A stretch of DNA of 64,000 nt from an uncultured Candidatus Poseidoniales archaeon (GTDB lineage: Archaea; Thermoplasmatota; Poseidoniia; Poseidoniales; Thalassarchaeaceae): positions 1 to 64,000 of the forward strand of contig CACOAW010000006.1 of NCBI GenBank assembly GCA_902625325.1, read 5' to 3'. The notes under the pieces were generated by a model, which saw nothing but the letters and a program-made list of their open reading frames with translations, searched no databases and was not told the DNA's origin. Positions 9,601-17,091 of the stretch are shown one piece after another. The position numbers and the translations under genes are program-made. Every line of letters begins with the position of its first letter. Within the stretch, counting starts at the first letter, position 1.

Positions 9601-12600
9601 CATCTCGTGAAGTCTTTCCCATACACATTGAAGGCCTTGCCATCCCAAGTCCCTCCTGCGAATCCGGTTACCTTCCTTGCAGGCATCCCGGCTATTCTCA
9701 ACATCGTAACGAAGACCGAAGTGAATTCGTCACAGTTTCCTTCTCGGGAAGAGTTCAGAATCCAGTGAGAAATGTCGCTATCACTCCCCATCCCATCGGG
9801 CCTTCCTGAGCCGAAATGGTTCCTTAGGAATGATATGGTCTCATTTCCATTGACAAGGAAGTCCTGAATTGCCTTGATTTTGTCCCATGCTGAAATTGCT
9901 CCGGACTGTTCCAGTATGTCCTGTGTCAGATTGACCACAAAATCTCCGTTATCAAGGAAGTTCTGAGGGAGGTCTTTGCCGTATTCTGAATCATCGAATG
10001 AAGTGGAGTTATCTGTAATCTCAGTACTAAAAATCACCTCTGGGGCATTCACGTAAAGTGCCTCAATTACAGCGGCGTCGACGATCACGTCTCTAGTATA
10101 GTTAGAGAAATTAAGTCCGGCGGTAAAGTCTACCCAGGTCGTGTAGTTGACTACATTGAATGGCTGTATTAACTCTTGGCCGGGCCCGATGTATCCAGCT
10201 TCATCGAAGATGATCTCCCATGAAAGAGGTCCTGAATGATTCCAGAAGGACTGGTCTGCAACTCCCTGTTCAACAGAGAATTCTGGCATAATCTGAGTGT
10301 TTCCGACAAGAGTGCTGTTCACTCCCCACGAGACTCCAGTGTAATAGTCGTAAGTGTGCCATCTCCAGTAGTGCCTTACAGACGGGTCAAGACCGTCTGA
10401 GGTGTTCGTCGCAGTGAATATTAGGGAGTTCTCCTGAATATCGTCAGAAGGATCGAAGGGATCGCTTGGAGAGCCGATACAGTCTAGCTCCCAGAAATCC
10501 TCTGGGCATTCTTCGCCGTCAGGCACTCCCCCTCCATCTGAGTCTGGATCTAACCAATCAGTACCGAGGTCCAACTCTATGGAATCAGGGATCCCATCAC
10601 CGTCCGTATCCAGGGGATTAATGTCATCATCGGGATTATCCTGGGGGTTTGTACCGTCAAGGTATTCTTGGCCGTCATCAACTCCTCCGGAGTCGGAGTC
10701 TGCTACGTTCCAAAGAGTGAACCAGACATCGCTAGTAAGATTACCACCAATACCGTAAATCATCGAGCACCCCGTAGAGTTCTCGAAGTAGTTGTTGAGG
10801 CCATCCCCATCTGAATCGAGAAGGTTGTCACAGGGCTCCCTTGGGTCTGTATCGTTCAGTATCTCCGAGAGGTCGTTCACGCCGTCTCCATCGGTATCGA
10901 ATAGATTAGGATCGGATAGGTAGCCCCAAGTTGCTGTCAATTCCTCCCAATCGGCCAGTCCGTCACCATCTGTGTCCTTGTAGTCATCATCACACCATGG
11001 GTCGTTAGTTGCGTTTGGAGAAGCATCCCAGCACCAAGAGCCGTTTGTAATCAGTATGGTATTGGAACCCGCTGGGGGTTCGACATCCACGCCCCTCATG
11101 AACACTGACTCCAAGGACGAGTAGCTGAAGGGTGTTTGAGTGCCGTTGGAAGAAATATAGTAAGCCATTGGAGGGCTTCCCCTCCAGTCTACGGGGTCCG
11201 GGTCGATTCCCTCTGAAGAGTTCAGAGTAAGTGTGTCCGCCTCTCCGTCCCATGCTATTACAGTGAAGACTAGATTGAGTGCTGAGGTGCAGGGATCGGT
11301 CTGTCCGGGAAAGCCTTCGTCTCCATCGTTTATGCCCCCTCCATCCGTATCAGCGACGTTCCAAAGGGTGCATGAGTTGTTCTCCTCCCAATTCTGAAGA
11401 CCGTCGCCATCAAAGTCCCCCTCGTCGTTTATCCTAGTCGGATCGGTCTCTCCAGTGTCAATCACTCCGTTTCCGTTAAGGTCCTCCTCCCCATCATCCA
11501 AATAGTCACCATCGGTGTTATTGTCACGTGGGTCTGAGCCTTGAGCGGGATCTCCGTAGGAGCCGTTATACTCGATTCCATCCAAAATCCCATCACCATC
11601 TGTGTCAGGAGAGGTTGGATCAGTAAGCAACACTAATCCCTCGAATGAGTCATTTAGGCCGTCGCCGTCAGTATCGTTGTTCTGTGGGTCTGTCTGCGTT
11701 ATTCCATCCACCTCTGCGGTGAATATCGCACATCCTCCTGGTCCCAGAGAGAGTATCGGGTTACATGGCGACTCAGTGATTGTCATGTTTATTGGCCCTG
11801 GTCTGAAATATTGGGTAGGGGGGAATGTTGAGCCGTTCCTAGTCCCCCAAGCAGGATTGACGTACTCGTAGATGTTAGCTAAACCATCGAAGTCTGGATC
11901 CCCGTATGTTCCGTCCTGATTTGAATTTGAAGTTGGATCCAAACCGTTTGCTATCTCCCAACCATCTGGCATGCCATCTCCATCGGTATCCCAGCCGTTG
12001 GGGTCTTCGTCGATTTCTCCGTCCCCATCGTCATCATCAGAGCTGCAATCTGCATCACCGTCGAAGTCATTGTCATTTGAGTCGACCATCCCATCGTGGT
12101 CGTTGTCGAAGGTGTCAGTGCAGATGTTTCCTACCGGATCCTCATCAGCACCATCGGATCCTGAGCCTTGAATTACTTGCATTGCACTCTCCTCGTCCCA
12201 ATTTGAAACTGGGATGGTCCCGTTCCACCAAACACCATTGTCAAGGACATTGGTAGTCGAGGGTTCGTCCCAGCCAGAGGGTATTCCGAATAGGTACTCG
12301 TTGAGATTTGTTAGGCCATCGGAATCTGGATCGCCAGTAGAACCGTTATCCCCCAATGAAGATAGTGGATCCAGGCCGTACTGCCACTCCCACCCATCTG
12401 GGAGGCCATCATTGTCAGAATCCCAATCTTGGGGTTGTGTGTTGATGATGAACTCGATACCGTATGGAAGACCGTCTGCATCCTGATCGTTGTTTGAAGC
12501 CGAAGCCTCGGATGCAGAAAAATGGATTGAAGCCGTACTCGATATTAGGAACAGGAATGTCAGGAGTGTGGCTGATCTCTTCTTTGATGATTCGAGATTA

Positions 12601-12695
12601 CCTCCGTAATTCGCAATTACGAACCTCATGCTATGTGTCACAGATTCTTGGCGATAACTTGGGGTCTTAAGCAGAATGGAGCGTCGTTCGTACAT
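3684..12695 (-). CDS. Giant (~3000 aa) secreted, membrane-anchored protein: DxDxDG (TSP3-like) repeats, transglutaminase-like domain, many Ig-like modules, C-terminal TM and DUF4129-like tail
   Basis: N-terminal hydrophobic SATLLTFLFLISSTASIHFSASEASA; repeated DTDGDGLxD; REGNCDEFTSVFVTMLRIAGMPARKVTGFAGG...WAEVHL...GWIPFEACPP; TM AIVAIGAIVVGAILVAMGAMAI; tail ...LTRRGFLRRNFETVREFEMAI...LDRIFEEARYSSH. Start may be the internal Met at 12629. Confidence 0.9.
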   Translation of the reverse strand: MYERRSILLKTPSYRQESVTHSMRFVIANYGGNLESSKKRSATLLTFLFLISSTASIHFSASEASASNNDQDADGLPYGIEFIINTQPQDWDSDNDGLPDGWEWQYGLDPLSSLGDNGSTGDPDSDGLTNLNEYLFGIPSGWDEPSTTNVLDNGVWWNGTIPVSNWDEESAMQVIQGSGSDGADEDPVGNICTDTFDNDHDGMVDSNDNDFDGDADCSSDDDDGDGEIDEDPNGWDTDGDGMPDGWEIANGLDPTSNSNQDGTYGDPDFDGLANIYEYVNPAWGTRNGSTFPPTQYFRPGPINMTITESPCNPILSLGPGGCAIFTAEVDGITQTDPQNNDTDGDGLNDSFEGLVLLTDPTSPDTDGDGILDGIEYNGSYGDPAQGSDPRDNNTDGDYLDDGEEDLNGNGVIDTGETDPTRINDEGDFDGDGLQNWEENNSCTLWNVADTDGGGINDGDEGFPGQTDPCTSALNLVFTVIAWDGEADTLTLNSSEGIDPDPVDWRGSPPMAYYISSNGTQTPFSYSSLESVFMRGVDVEPPAGSNTILITNGSWCWDASPNATNDPWCDDDYKDTDGDGLADWEELTATWGYLSDPNLFDTDGDGVNDLSEILNDTDPREPCDNLLDSDGDGLNNYFENSTGCSMIYGIGGNLTSDVWFTLWNVADSDSGGVDDGQEYLDGTNPQDNPDDDINPLDTDGDGIPDSIELDLGTDWLDPDSDGGGVPDGEECPEDFWELDCIGSPSDPFDPSDDIQENSLIFTATNTSDGLDPSVRHYWRWHTYDYYTGVSWGVNSTLVGNTQIMPEFSVEQGVADQSFWNHSGPLSWEIIFDEAGYIGPGQELIQPFNVVNYTTWVDFTAGLNFSNYTRDVIVDAAVIEALYVNAPEVIFSTEITDNSTSFDDSEYGKDLPQNFLDNGDFVVNLTQDILEQSGAISAWDKIKAIQDFLVNGNETISFLRNHFGSGRPDGMGSDSDISHWILNSSREGNCDEFTSVFVTMLRIAGMPARKVTGFAGGTWDGKAFNVYGKDFTRWAEVHLQTNQNQGELDMGWIPFEACPPMSEVTVNVESWGPTSIERNISISEEIWVQGTLLFSENQTPVENVSLSLYLVGPESSDNVPGSAAIPEHVVSSVSTDSNGTFNLTGLPQEVIQPGFGSLVILTSEKGYVGVQGITMAWLLNISDNVSLSITNPIPVNQPMLGIGVNSSITGQLSWASSPFLDPSIRDDMQVVLNYSSQVDGEVSITSGVSSGGYYEFMVPIDETEPLGLMDAAISFDGWHFDDLNNETPPSYHARPRNYSFKLNITLSPNLTVDLEAQSTNNSILEIGSNVYLNGTVLSRGPSPSPLNGTLMLEMRRADISGPFVELSSWYLNNSSWGSNPGEFSITWPFSAAEVPIPAGPVDVRFQFDSDNLNANDQEQFSDTFGIRSFVVFDYELPFAIRGREYSVDVLLEDHTGSSFSSFEGDYTLLFDGVLEWNQSDPDAGRVTPTFTPAINMVPGDYEWNLSYAGSTWLSANSTSGDLRVRGLANATANLSSDWSVRGSTNWISGIARDMILQNAVTQNNSSVLVQLLVPSDLPTTPGGFPAAPTIYNIASGWVDNLTGSYNLSFEIPSGIPSGVYEISVTLGFSSNPPDGGAYYNAADPTTIPIGVQTEFVVQSDPTSLIVTAGEQLEIQAIVTDIEDPSAELSGVELDLYFDWGGPLQTILQSSSTNSEGIASFDATIPSSTPPGFYDIRIHAPDDVIDTLEAPGAGRWLGNQSFANLTVQVGSTVEITFIQSQVTALQSFDIVGTVMDSADTNRTVTGPVGINVFFLDEPDELLIENHTTNALGGFNVSVPTDALGNGVTRGDRTVVVSVVNGSTPFYLTGNGDASILVMGVPQFTDTNPFINTIIDRGDSATMATRLVEFSNNEAPLAGFEVHLLFHDTWLDPSVTAADGSASFEFEIPHDHPLGLVNVTFVFNGSGDLNPAVQILNTITVRSPVSMLIDPIQANPLPGEPFNVTGSLTSSNGTGLSDTNGNPLNPTLIFSIDGESANFTVPSVVFDSDGSWSAQIRLDLSFPRGPHGIDISFTPQVTYFSAASAFTTFNSRGYSVLTIESPNDLDPDNRTTRGDTFDMSLSIIDNSGTPVSSATVVVEVDNITVWGGLTDSNGAASPSILVKPDRDPGPMRVTATFSGISGPIGLLGDETWTRVIVLAPTQLILKEATSPSIAGSSVTFTGSLQDERGQMLKEDGNLSGGLIHLHIDGVDVGPAYTAFSNATTGQWSITYQIPSDIDFGQHQARVEFLGGFSWVDPMGQGDSVNPEYYLGSFDSLAFNVTQPSQVVISTSPTEIDRTEVAIIEGMLTDGVGRPIPNRDIVLSVDGQETTSISVDSNGSFVGLVPIPSDMPLGPIIIGVEFLGEDFILPSNSTVVFTVFAPVSLTIDDLGPLAVGDEIIVSGAVKDNLENGWLESHTIEVFVDGVLIGITSSQQDGDWSLQWVVSESLEIGNHSISAIAPAQGFYRQGSSESNFTVSYHTEISLQVEGSYATRGGYWNFSGRLFESDTGFEQGLEGREITVLLDGSDVETITTEEGGLFTLSHRVQYSLDRGSHNFTLLFKGEFLYLPAESQIEVFALSDVVIEMQPITNTIVRGDSSPSRSIMLQGLIREVGGESQIFDNLSMSLVWGETELPMTSGPWGNPDTRVFQIRAKAQEFMTPGDNMVTIIVEPNQASFLNGGSKEIGILVMVEVDFEYSEIELSDGQRIIRGSVNATARDTGAPLEGLSLSASLANGSVTHFSVSKLTGADGVFEYEFKSMAPLPPLSSQSPPPEGWGVLAVLLMSDSEFIEPGSLALLPSSGIQIAYEKPEEESFLDRAIVAIGAIVVGAILVAMGAMAINTRRKSTIKELANIFGQTVEMLASGDEYRRAIFLCYENLCSVLTRRGFLRRNFETVREFEMAIRGALPISEASLVSLDRIFEEARYSSHVLGDAHRDNAQLALSSVVEEIEAMQDIPKRGPLEFEMEE

Positions 12696-12704
12696 TTGAA
12701 GTGC

Positions 12705-15659
12705 TCAAATAAGCTCGACATCTTCATCTTCGTATCTGTCCGCTGCTCTCGGAGATTCTTCCACCACTACTGGTGCTGGTATGTCAGGTACTTCAGACGG
12801 TACATCTTCATCTGATTCCGACAGGGATTCGAGCATCCGCATTTGTGCTGCCCATCTCCTTCTGTTTAGTCGGCTCTGGACTCCTGCAAACAAGAGTAAA
12901 ACGCTGACTGCGAAGAGTACCATTGAAATTGGCCTGGGATGAACAATCTCGTTCACCACTATCTTGGAAATTGATGAGATTTCGACAATCGCAACTAGAG
13001 TGAACTGGGCCTTCAATGAGTCTGCAAAGCTCTGCTCGGTATCTAGAGGGGTTGCAGTAATTGAAATCGGAACCGACTGTCCGTTATTTGCTGATCTTGG
13101 TACGGAAATCTCCACTGTAAAAGTAGCCTGATCAAATTGGTCTATCTCAATCAGTGGGGAGCCGGATAGGCCACCGATTGAGACTTCCCAGCTGCTTTCA
13201 TCGACATCAGCCTCAAGAAGAACCGTCATAGGACTATTCCCTTCGTTTTTGACAATCATTGTAATCGAGTAATCGTTACCTGGTGAGAACTTCTTGTTGG
13301 GCGATTCCTGAACTATCTCCAGCAACGGATCTACTGCGTCGACTTCGAATGTCATAGGTAGATCGAAATAGCGAGGATTATCTTCATTCACATCCTCCAC
13401 GATTCTTAGGAAAACTGTGTGATTGCCCGCATCTACCTGATTGGTCATAGTTACGCTAAGGAATACTTCAGTGAAGTCTCCTGGGCCGAGCGAAACACGA
13501 GGAACTGCCTCGCCGTCCGAGTTAGTTATCCTATACTCCCAATTTCCATATTTCGTATCTCTATCCAAATTCTCTTGAAGGCTTGCTGGATTCTTTAGCA
13601 ACCACCATGAGGCCGGGCCTAGTTCGGTATCGCTATTTGTGATTCTCGCTCTGAATTCCAGAACGGGCCTATCCTGTCCGGGAGCACACAGAGCGACCTC
13701 CATGTGACCCAGTGGGGTGCCGTCGCAGTCCTGAGAAATCTCAGCTCTTATCCCATAAGTTCTCTGAATGGTGAATGAGACCTTAGTGGACGTAGATGCG
13801 TTTCCACCGCTGATTACCTCAATCTCGATTTCTCCGATATCGTCGTCCTCTCTATCGAGGCTTGGCTTGATTCCCAGAATCAAAACTTGGGTGTTGTGCC
13901 TCTCAAGAAGGGAGGTGTGGAATGTACCATCTCCCTCATCCTGGAGTATCCGTTGACCGGTTAGATTGTCGTGTAGTTGGAATATTGACTTTGACCTCTT
14001 GAGGATGTCGATCCTAAAGGTATCGGCATCGAAGCCAGAGTTGAATATCTCTAGAATGAATGAGTTGAACTCTCCATACTCAGCGAATCTTGGTATCGTT
14101 GAGTCTAGGGCGTCTCCTCTCGAAGAGTTAGCAATGGGAATCTTGTGATCCTCTGACCAAATAGAAACTACTGGTGGTTGGTAGACATCGATTTTCTCGA
14201 CGTTTAGGACCAGAGTATCCTGATGAACAACGGAGATAACCCCATCAACATCTGCTTCGGCTATGGCTCTAATCTCTATCTTTTTGGGCATACCTGTGAG
14301 GTCATCTGGAGCTGTGAGTGTGACTGTAGGATTGAGAATAGAACCGCCCGAACTCATCTCGTACCCGGCTGGAGAATCGAACTCTACCAGCCATGAGCTT
14401 CCTAGATTTGTTAGGACTTCCAACTCTACGTTCATCGATTTTGTCGAGTCTCCCCTGTGCACTAGAACCATTGGCACGGGTGTTACCTTACCTGGTGCGA
14501 AATACTCTACGGGTCGATCGAATCTATGCTTCAATGAAACACCAAATTGGTGCATTTCGATTGGCTCGTGCTCTATCTCGATCTCATTACCTCCAACGTC
14601 TCTTACCTTGAGGATGACTGTGTATTCACCGGGGATTAGTCCGCTATTGTAGGTATGGAAATACTTGCCGAAGATCCCTGTACTAGAGTCCTCTATTTCT
14701 TCCATATCCCCAGTTATTCTTTGGTCTACCTCGTAATTACCATTTGGACCCCTCATCAGAATATCAACCCGTGATATATCGCTCCTTCCGAAAGCACTGA
14801 TTGCGTCCATAGAGAACTGCATCTTCCTGTCTTCGATTACATCGTTAGGATACCAATCTAATTCGGAGCCCTCGGCAATATTGGCTCCTTCCCTTTGAAC
14901 AACAATGATGCTATTCATCAGAGCATTACCGTTAGCCTCCATCTTTGAAAATTTATTTGGCTCATTGTCTATCCTGTTGAAGGCAACGTCAGCAGAGCAG
15001 TCGGAACCGCCGAACGGACTACCCCCCCCATCGCATCCAGACATACTAGCCCTTACTTTGACTATCAGCCTCTCACCTTTCCTCACATCGAAGGACTCCG
15101 ATGAGCCGATGCCGACGTCGATTATTTCATGATCAAAGTCGCAACTGCTACCAAACGAAGCAGTACAAACTGATCCGGAGTAAGTAGTAGAGCCAAGAGT
15201 CCTTTCTGTCGTCATAACGGTTACGGTCCAATCCACGTTAGAATTCTGAGGGCCCTCTGACTTGAGGAACAGTTCGACGGGAACGTAGTGTGTTTCATTG
15301 GCAAAGAATTTTCTTCCGAACAATTCCAGAGTTGACATCATAGATATTGACATGAACTGCACGTCGTCATCGAGTGCGCTAGCAGTTACCTGATCGGCAC
15401 TTGATGCTGGTGGTTGAGTGCTGATGAGTCCGTCCATGCCTGCCGTCTGGTTCTGTCCGGGCTCAACGAAGTAGAGTTTGTACAGATTTGCTGCTGGATC
15501 GCTTTCAGACGAGTCAGCCCTGTGGAAATTCGGTAGCCCATCTGCTTGTAGATTCATGTCCGTGGGCAATGCCACCAATATTACAAGAGTCAGGGAAACA
15601 AGGGCACTTCGGGCAACACTAGGGGATGAGTTCCAAATTGGCACATTACCGCGCCGCAT
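12705..15659 (-). CDS. Extracellular Ig-like/NEW3-like domain protein with C-terminal TM and acidic cytoplasmic tail
   Basis: N-terminal signal-like LVSLTLVILVALPTDMNLQA; beta-rich modules (NNGQSVPISITATPLDTEQSFADSLKAQFTLVAIV); TM PISMVLFAVSVLLLFAGVQSRLNRRRWAAQM; acidic tail. Confidence 0.8.
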   Translation of the reverse strand: MRRGNVPIWNSSPSVARSALVSLTLVILVALPTDMNLQADGLPNFHRADSSESDPAANLYKLYFVEPGQNQTAGMDGLISTQPPASSADQVTASALDDDVQFMSISMMSTLELFGRKFFANETHYVPVELFLKSEGPQNSNVDWTVTVMTTERTLGSTTYSGSVCTASFGSSCDFDHEIIDVGIGSSESFDVRKGERLIVKVRASMSGCDGGGSPFGGSDCSADVAFNRIDNEPNKFSKMEANGNALMNSIIVVQREGANIAEGSELDWYPNDVIEDRKMQFSMDAISAFGRSDISRVDILMRGPNGNYEVDQRITGDMEEIEDSSTGIFGKYFHTYNSGLIPGEYTVILKVRDVGGNEIEIEHEPIEMHQFGVSLKHRFDRPVEYFAPGKVTPVPMVLVHRGDSTKSMNVELEVLTNLGSSWLVEFDSPAGYEMSSGGSILNPTVTLTAPDDLTGMPKKIEIRAIAEADVDGVISVVHQDTLVLNVEKIDVYQPPVVSIWSEDHKIPIANSSRGDALDSTIPRFAEYGEFNSFILEIFNSGFDADTFRIDILKRSKSIFQLHDNLTGQRILQDEGDGTFHTSLLERHNTQVLILGIKPSLDREDDDIGEIEIEVISGGNASTSTKVSFTIQRTYGIRAEISQDCDGTPLGHMEVALCAPGQDRPVLEFRARITNSDTELGPASWWLLKNPASLQENLDRDTKYGNWEYRITNSDGEAVPRVSLGPGDFTEVFLSVTMTNQVDAGNHTVFLRIVEDVNEDNPRYFDLPMTFEVDAVDPLLEIVQESPNKKFSPGNDYSITMIVKNEGNSPMTVLLEADVDESSWEVSIGGLSGSPLIEIDQFDQATFTVEISVPRSANNGQSVPISITATPLDTEQSFADSLKAQFTLVAIVEISSISKIVVNEIVHPRPISMVLFAVSVLLLFAGVQSRLNRRRWAAQMRMLESLSESDEDVPSEVPDIPAPVVVEESPRAADRYEDEDVELI

Positions 15660-15761
15660 TCGAGATGTTAAAGAGTTCGGGAGATTGGAGTACCAAATGC
15701 ATCGGTTACAGGACGGTAATCGTCCGCTCGGTTGAAATTCAAAGTCGGTGCTCGTTGAACT

Positions 15762-15847
15762 GCAGGGGTACCCGAGTTGGTCAAAGGGGCCGGACTTAAG
15801 CTCCGGTGCTTAGTGCTTCATGGGTTCGAATCCCATCCCCTGCACCA
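15762..15847 (+). tRNA. tRNA-Leu (anticodon TAA), 3' CCA encoded
   Basis: Acceptor GCAGGGG/CCCCTGC, anticodon stem-loop CCGGA-CTTAAGC-TCCGG, T-arm TGGGTTCGAATCCCA, long variable arm (type II), followed by A-CCA. Confidence 0.95.
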
Positions 15848-16267
15848 TCAAGTCATTCGTCCGGATTTTACCTTGGTCATAGAGCATCCCAACTTGCCCT
15901 CGAAACCTGTGGGGGCTAGTTTGGTCAGGCAGACAACACCCGCTACTGCTTCCTCGGGCATTAAAATCTCCTCCAGTATTGAAGCTGCCAAGGTTTCCAA
16001 CAGAGAATGCCTAGTTGAAATTGCAGATTCTATCGAACTATGGAGATATTCATAGTCGAGTACTTCATTGATATCATCCCCAGCTGGTGATTCTGCCCCT
16101 TCTACCAAGACTTCTATGTCGAACCTGATCGGCTGCTTTACTCCTTTCTCGAAATCATGAGCTCCGATATCCAGCTGAATAACTACATCCTCCAATACAA
16201 TCGTTGTCCACCCACTTGTGTCGATTCGTGAAATTATCGAAGTTATGTGAGGGGTTGTTTTGCTCAA
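15848..16267 (-). CDS. folB: Dihydroneopterin aldolase (FolB-like)
   Basis: IVLEDVVIQLDIGAHDFEKGVKQPIRFDIEVLVEG...DYEYLHSSIESAIS...HSLLETLAASILEEIL matches FolB pattern. Confidence 0.85.
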   Translation of the reverse strand: MSKTTPHITSIISRIDTSGWTTIVLEDVVIQLDIGAHDFEKGVKQPIRFDIEVLVEGAESPAGDDINEVLDYEYLHSSIESAISTRHSLLETLAASILEEILMPEEAVAGVVCLTKLAPTGFEGKLGCSMTKVKSGRMT

Positions 16268-16269
16268 TT

Positions 16270-17022
16270 CTACTCACCCGTGTCAAGTGCAGGATCCTTC
16301 TTCATCTGTCTGAATCTCTCACCTGAATCGACAAAAATCGTTTGTCCGGTAATTGCTGGGGACTTTGCTAGGAACGCAACTGCCTCTGCAACGTCCCTAG
16401 CAGATGGCCCGAATCCGAGGGGGGACTCTGATTGGACTCTCTGCAGAGATTCTGCATCTAAGATGTCACTGGTAAGAACATGTCCCGGAGCAACCGAGTT
16501 TATTCTTATCTTAGGCGCTAAATCGAGTGCAAGAGCAGAAGTTAGGCCGTGCAAAGCAAATCTAGAACCCGTGTAAGAAAGATAGTCGGCGTTGGGCGAT
16601 TCCACCTTAAAGTCGAGAATGTTGACCACCCATGAGCCTTCGGCAGATGACTCGAAGAGGCCCTGAACTAGTAGTAATGGGGCCAAAGCGTTGACTTTCA
16701 TGTGCTCTACCCAAGTTTCCTCGGAAACATCCTCGATTCGGTCTAGTACGAACAGAGATGCGTTGTTCACAACTCCAACAACAGTCCCCAGCGAATCGGA
16801 AACATTCTTGATTAGTCCTTTCACGGAGTTTGAATCGTTCAAATCGCATTGGATAGTACATGCTTTTCCGCCTGCAGACTCGATCTCTTCTTGCAGGCCT
16901 CTGGCATCATCTCCCGAACTCCTGTAGTGTATGGCAATTTTGTATCCCTCTTCGGAGAGTTTCAAACATATCTCTCGTCCAATTCTAATTGCTCCTCCAG
17001 TTACTATCACCGCGTTGCTCAT
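16270..17022 (-). CDS. SDR-family oxidoreductase, pteridine reductase/FolM-like
   Basis: VIVTGGAIRIGREICLKLSEEGYKIAIHYRSS, NNAS, YxxxR in place of YxxxK (YTGSRFAL), PGHV; next to folB. Confidence 0.75.
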   Translation of the reverse strand: MSNAVIVTGGAIRIGREICLKLSEEGYKIAIHYRSSGDDARGLQEEIESAGGKACTIQCDLNDSNSVKGLIKNVSDSLGTVVGVVNNASLFVLDRIEDVSEETWVEHMKVNALAPLLLVQGLFESSAEGSWVVNILDFKVESPNADYLSYTGSRFALHGLTSALALDLAPKIRINSVAPGHVLTSDILDAESLQRVQSESPLGFGPSARDVAEAVAFLAKSPAITGQTIFVDSGERFRQMKKDPALDTGE

Positions 17023-17091
17023 GGCGACCGCAAGGGATGTCTATTTTACCAATTTCTCAAATTAAGTGGGACCGTCAGATGAGAACGGTTA

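Noticed and set aside
3778-12815. Numerous ORFs on the + strand opposite the giant surface-protein gene (e.g. 5302..5784, 7126..7428, 11906..12256)
   Set aside because: Antisense shadows of the repetitive minus-strand CDS; no recognisable domains, low-complexity translations.
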